A stretch of 64,000 nt of DNA, from positions 62,001 to 126,000 of the forward strand of contig JAERTE010000020.1 in assembly GCA_016845145.1 (NCBI GenBank), written 5' to 3'. Under the pieces are notes generated by a model. The model was not told the origin of the DNA. It was given only the letters and a program-made list of their open reading frames with translations, and did no database searches. The first letter of the stretch is position 1; each line of letters starts with the position of its first letter. A program made the position numbers and the translations under genes. Of this stretch, positions 63,341 to 64,000 are shown piece after piece. Source of the stretch: Rhodospirillaceae bacterium. GTDB taxonomy: Bacteria > Pseudomonadota > Alphaproteobacteria > Rhodospirillales > Casp-alpha2.

Positions 63341-64000
63341 CTATTCCGTCAAAGGGTCTTCGACACGGTGCACGCATTTCTGGCGCGGACATAGGCGGCA
63401 ACCGGGCCCGACTTCTTCCACATGCGCGGCGGATTCGGGTGCGTAAACGGTATGCTGCGCATTCTCCTCACTCATGGTCAGCATATCTGTCACGTAATGA
63501 CGCGGCTTGCCGAACCCGCTGACACCCACATGCCGCGCACGCGCCACAAAAACGAACCGAGACCCCGACGGAAACAGAGCGCGTTGACGAATCACCGTTT
63601 CGGGAGATTGCTGAGCTCGGTACAATGCCCATAGCGGGCAGGCCGCCGCGTAACGCGGGATCGCCAATCCTTCCAGGCCCAGGATTTCGATGATAGTGCC
63701 CGCGGCATTTGCACGGATATAACCAAACTGCGGCGCGTTGTCCTCCAGGGGCAGGGCGGCAAGGCGGTGGCATACGGTTTCCACGTCGGTGAAAAATGCT
63801 TCCGCAAGCGCCTCTATATCGTAGCCGAAATCTGCCGCGCATCGGGCAAACGAATTGACAGGTACGGCAATCGCACGGGCGCCATAGTCGGCCAGTGCGC
63901 GGCGCGCGCGGTTTCGCCCAACCTCCGTTTCGATCTGCGGCTGATCATCAATAATGCGTTCGATTATAGGGGCAAGGTGCTCTTCCGTGAGTTGGCGGGT
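63341..64000 (-). CDS. DUF2083/short-chain acyl-CoA regulator family transcription factor (partial, N-terminus off window)
   Basis: The last 219 residues of a longer protein, cut by the right edge of the window. The visible part contains AVPVNSFARCAADFGYDIEA, RYAAACPLWALYRAQQSPE, FVFVARARHVGVSGFGKPRH and a Cys-rich end GPGCRLCPRQKCVHR. This matches the C-terminal domain of RamB/PrpR-like regulators, which start with an XRE-type helix-turn-helix plus an ImmA-like region and sense short-chain acyl-CoA. Those domains would lie beyond base 64000. The terminal CxxCxxxxC suggests a metal or FeS site. Confidence 0.8.
   Translation of the reverse strand, partial: TRQLTEEHLAPIIERIIDDQPQIETEVGRNRARRALADYGARAIAVPVNSFARCAADFGYDIEALAEAFFTDVETVCHRLAALPLEDNAPQFGYIRANAAGTIIEILGLEGLAIPRYAAACPLWALYRAQQSPETVIRQRALFPSGSRFVFVARARHVGVSGFGKPRHYVTDMLTMSEENAQHTVYAPESAAHVEEVGPGCRLCPRQKCVHRVEDPLTE

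Overview
The window is about 58-60% GC by eye, densely packed, and reads as one stretch of chromosome from a free-living heterotrophic alphaproteobacterium, probably of the Rhodospirillales/Rhizobiales kind. The support for that is heptose-containing LPS genes, the CobO/CobQ-type cobalamin genes, a PuuD-type cytochrome-c urate oxidase, several solute-uptake catabolic islands, and abundant start/stop-overlap operons. I see no rRNA, tRNA, CRISPR array, insertion sequence, prophage or integrase. No stretch longer than 300 bases lacks a gene.

Layout. (1) 1-7697, envelope sugar region: a minus-strand operon (two-domain oxidoreductase, gmhA, hldE running off the left edge) faces a plus-strand set (AsnB-type amidotransferase, O-methyltransferase, PhyH-type dioxygenase). 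(2) 7714-11567: a secreted DUF3179 protein, then cobO, a SYLF-domain lipoprotein and cobQ. (3) 11551-31691, purine catabolism: a phosphoribosyltransferase, a single-chain xanthine dehydrogenase with XdhC, a BMP-type ABC importer, guanine deaminase, an 8-oxoguanine-deaminase-like enzyme, an NCS2 permease, a PuuE-UraD fusion, UraH, a LysR regulator, PuuD, ureidoglycine aminohydrolase and ureidoglycolate lyase. Together these take guanine/xanthine through urate, 5-hydroxyisourate, OHCU and allantoin towards glyoxylate. The one step with no gene here is allantoate amidohydrolase. (4) 31697-36824: a tight five-gene operon of unknown pathway (Asp/Glu-racemase/maleate-isomerase family, M24 hydrolase, dienelactone-hydrolase family, gamma-glutamyltransferase, class II aldolase). 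(5) 36920-42284, mixed genes: a TPR glycosyltransferase-like protein, a trypsin-fold/PDZ protein that has lost its whole catalytic triad, an AlkB-like dioxygenase, a FrnE-type DsbA protein and a CYTH-CHAD protein.

(6) 42339-59894, the most unusual block: a peptide-type ABC importer, an M20 peptidase, two amidases and two MlrC-like (M81) proteins form one ten-gene minus-strand run. Divergently there is an IclR regulator, a third M81 protein, a CaiB/BaiF CoA-transferase and an EamA exporter. I read this as one regulated island for import and hydrolysis of an unidentified amide- or peptide-like compound. It is my best candidate for an undescribed system. (7) 59915-64000: a transporter-fused histidine kinase, a small two-helix membrane protein, a single-domain response regulator, and the C-terminal part of a DUF2083-type (short-chain acyl-CoA regulator) protein running off the right edge.

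Three strong intrinsic hairpins were found: after the BMP gene, between the NCS2 permease and the deaminase, and between the peptide-binding protein and its permeases. Start codons were chosen from Shine-Dalgarno matches and family N-termini where the longest open frame was implausible; alternatives are given in the entries.
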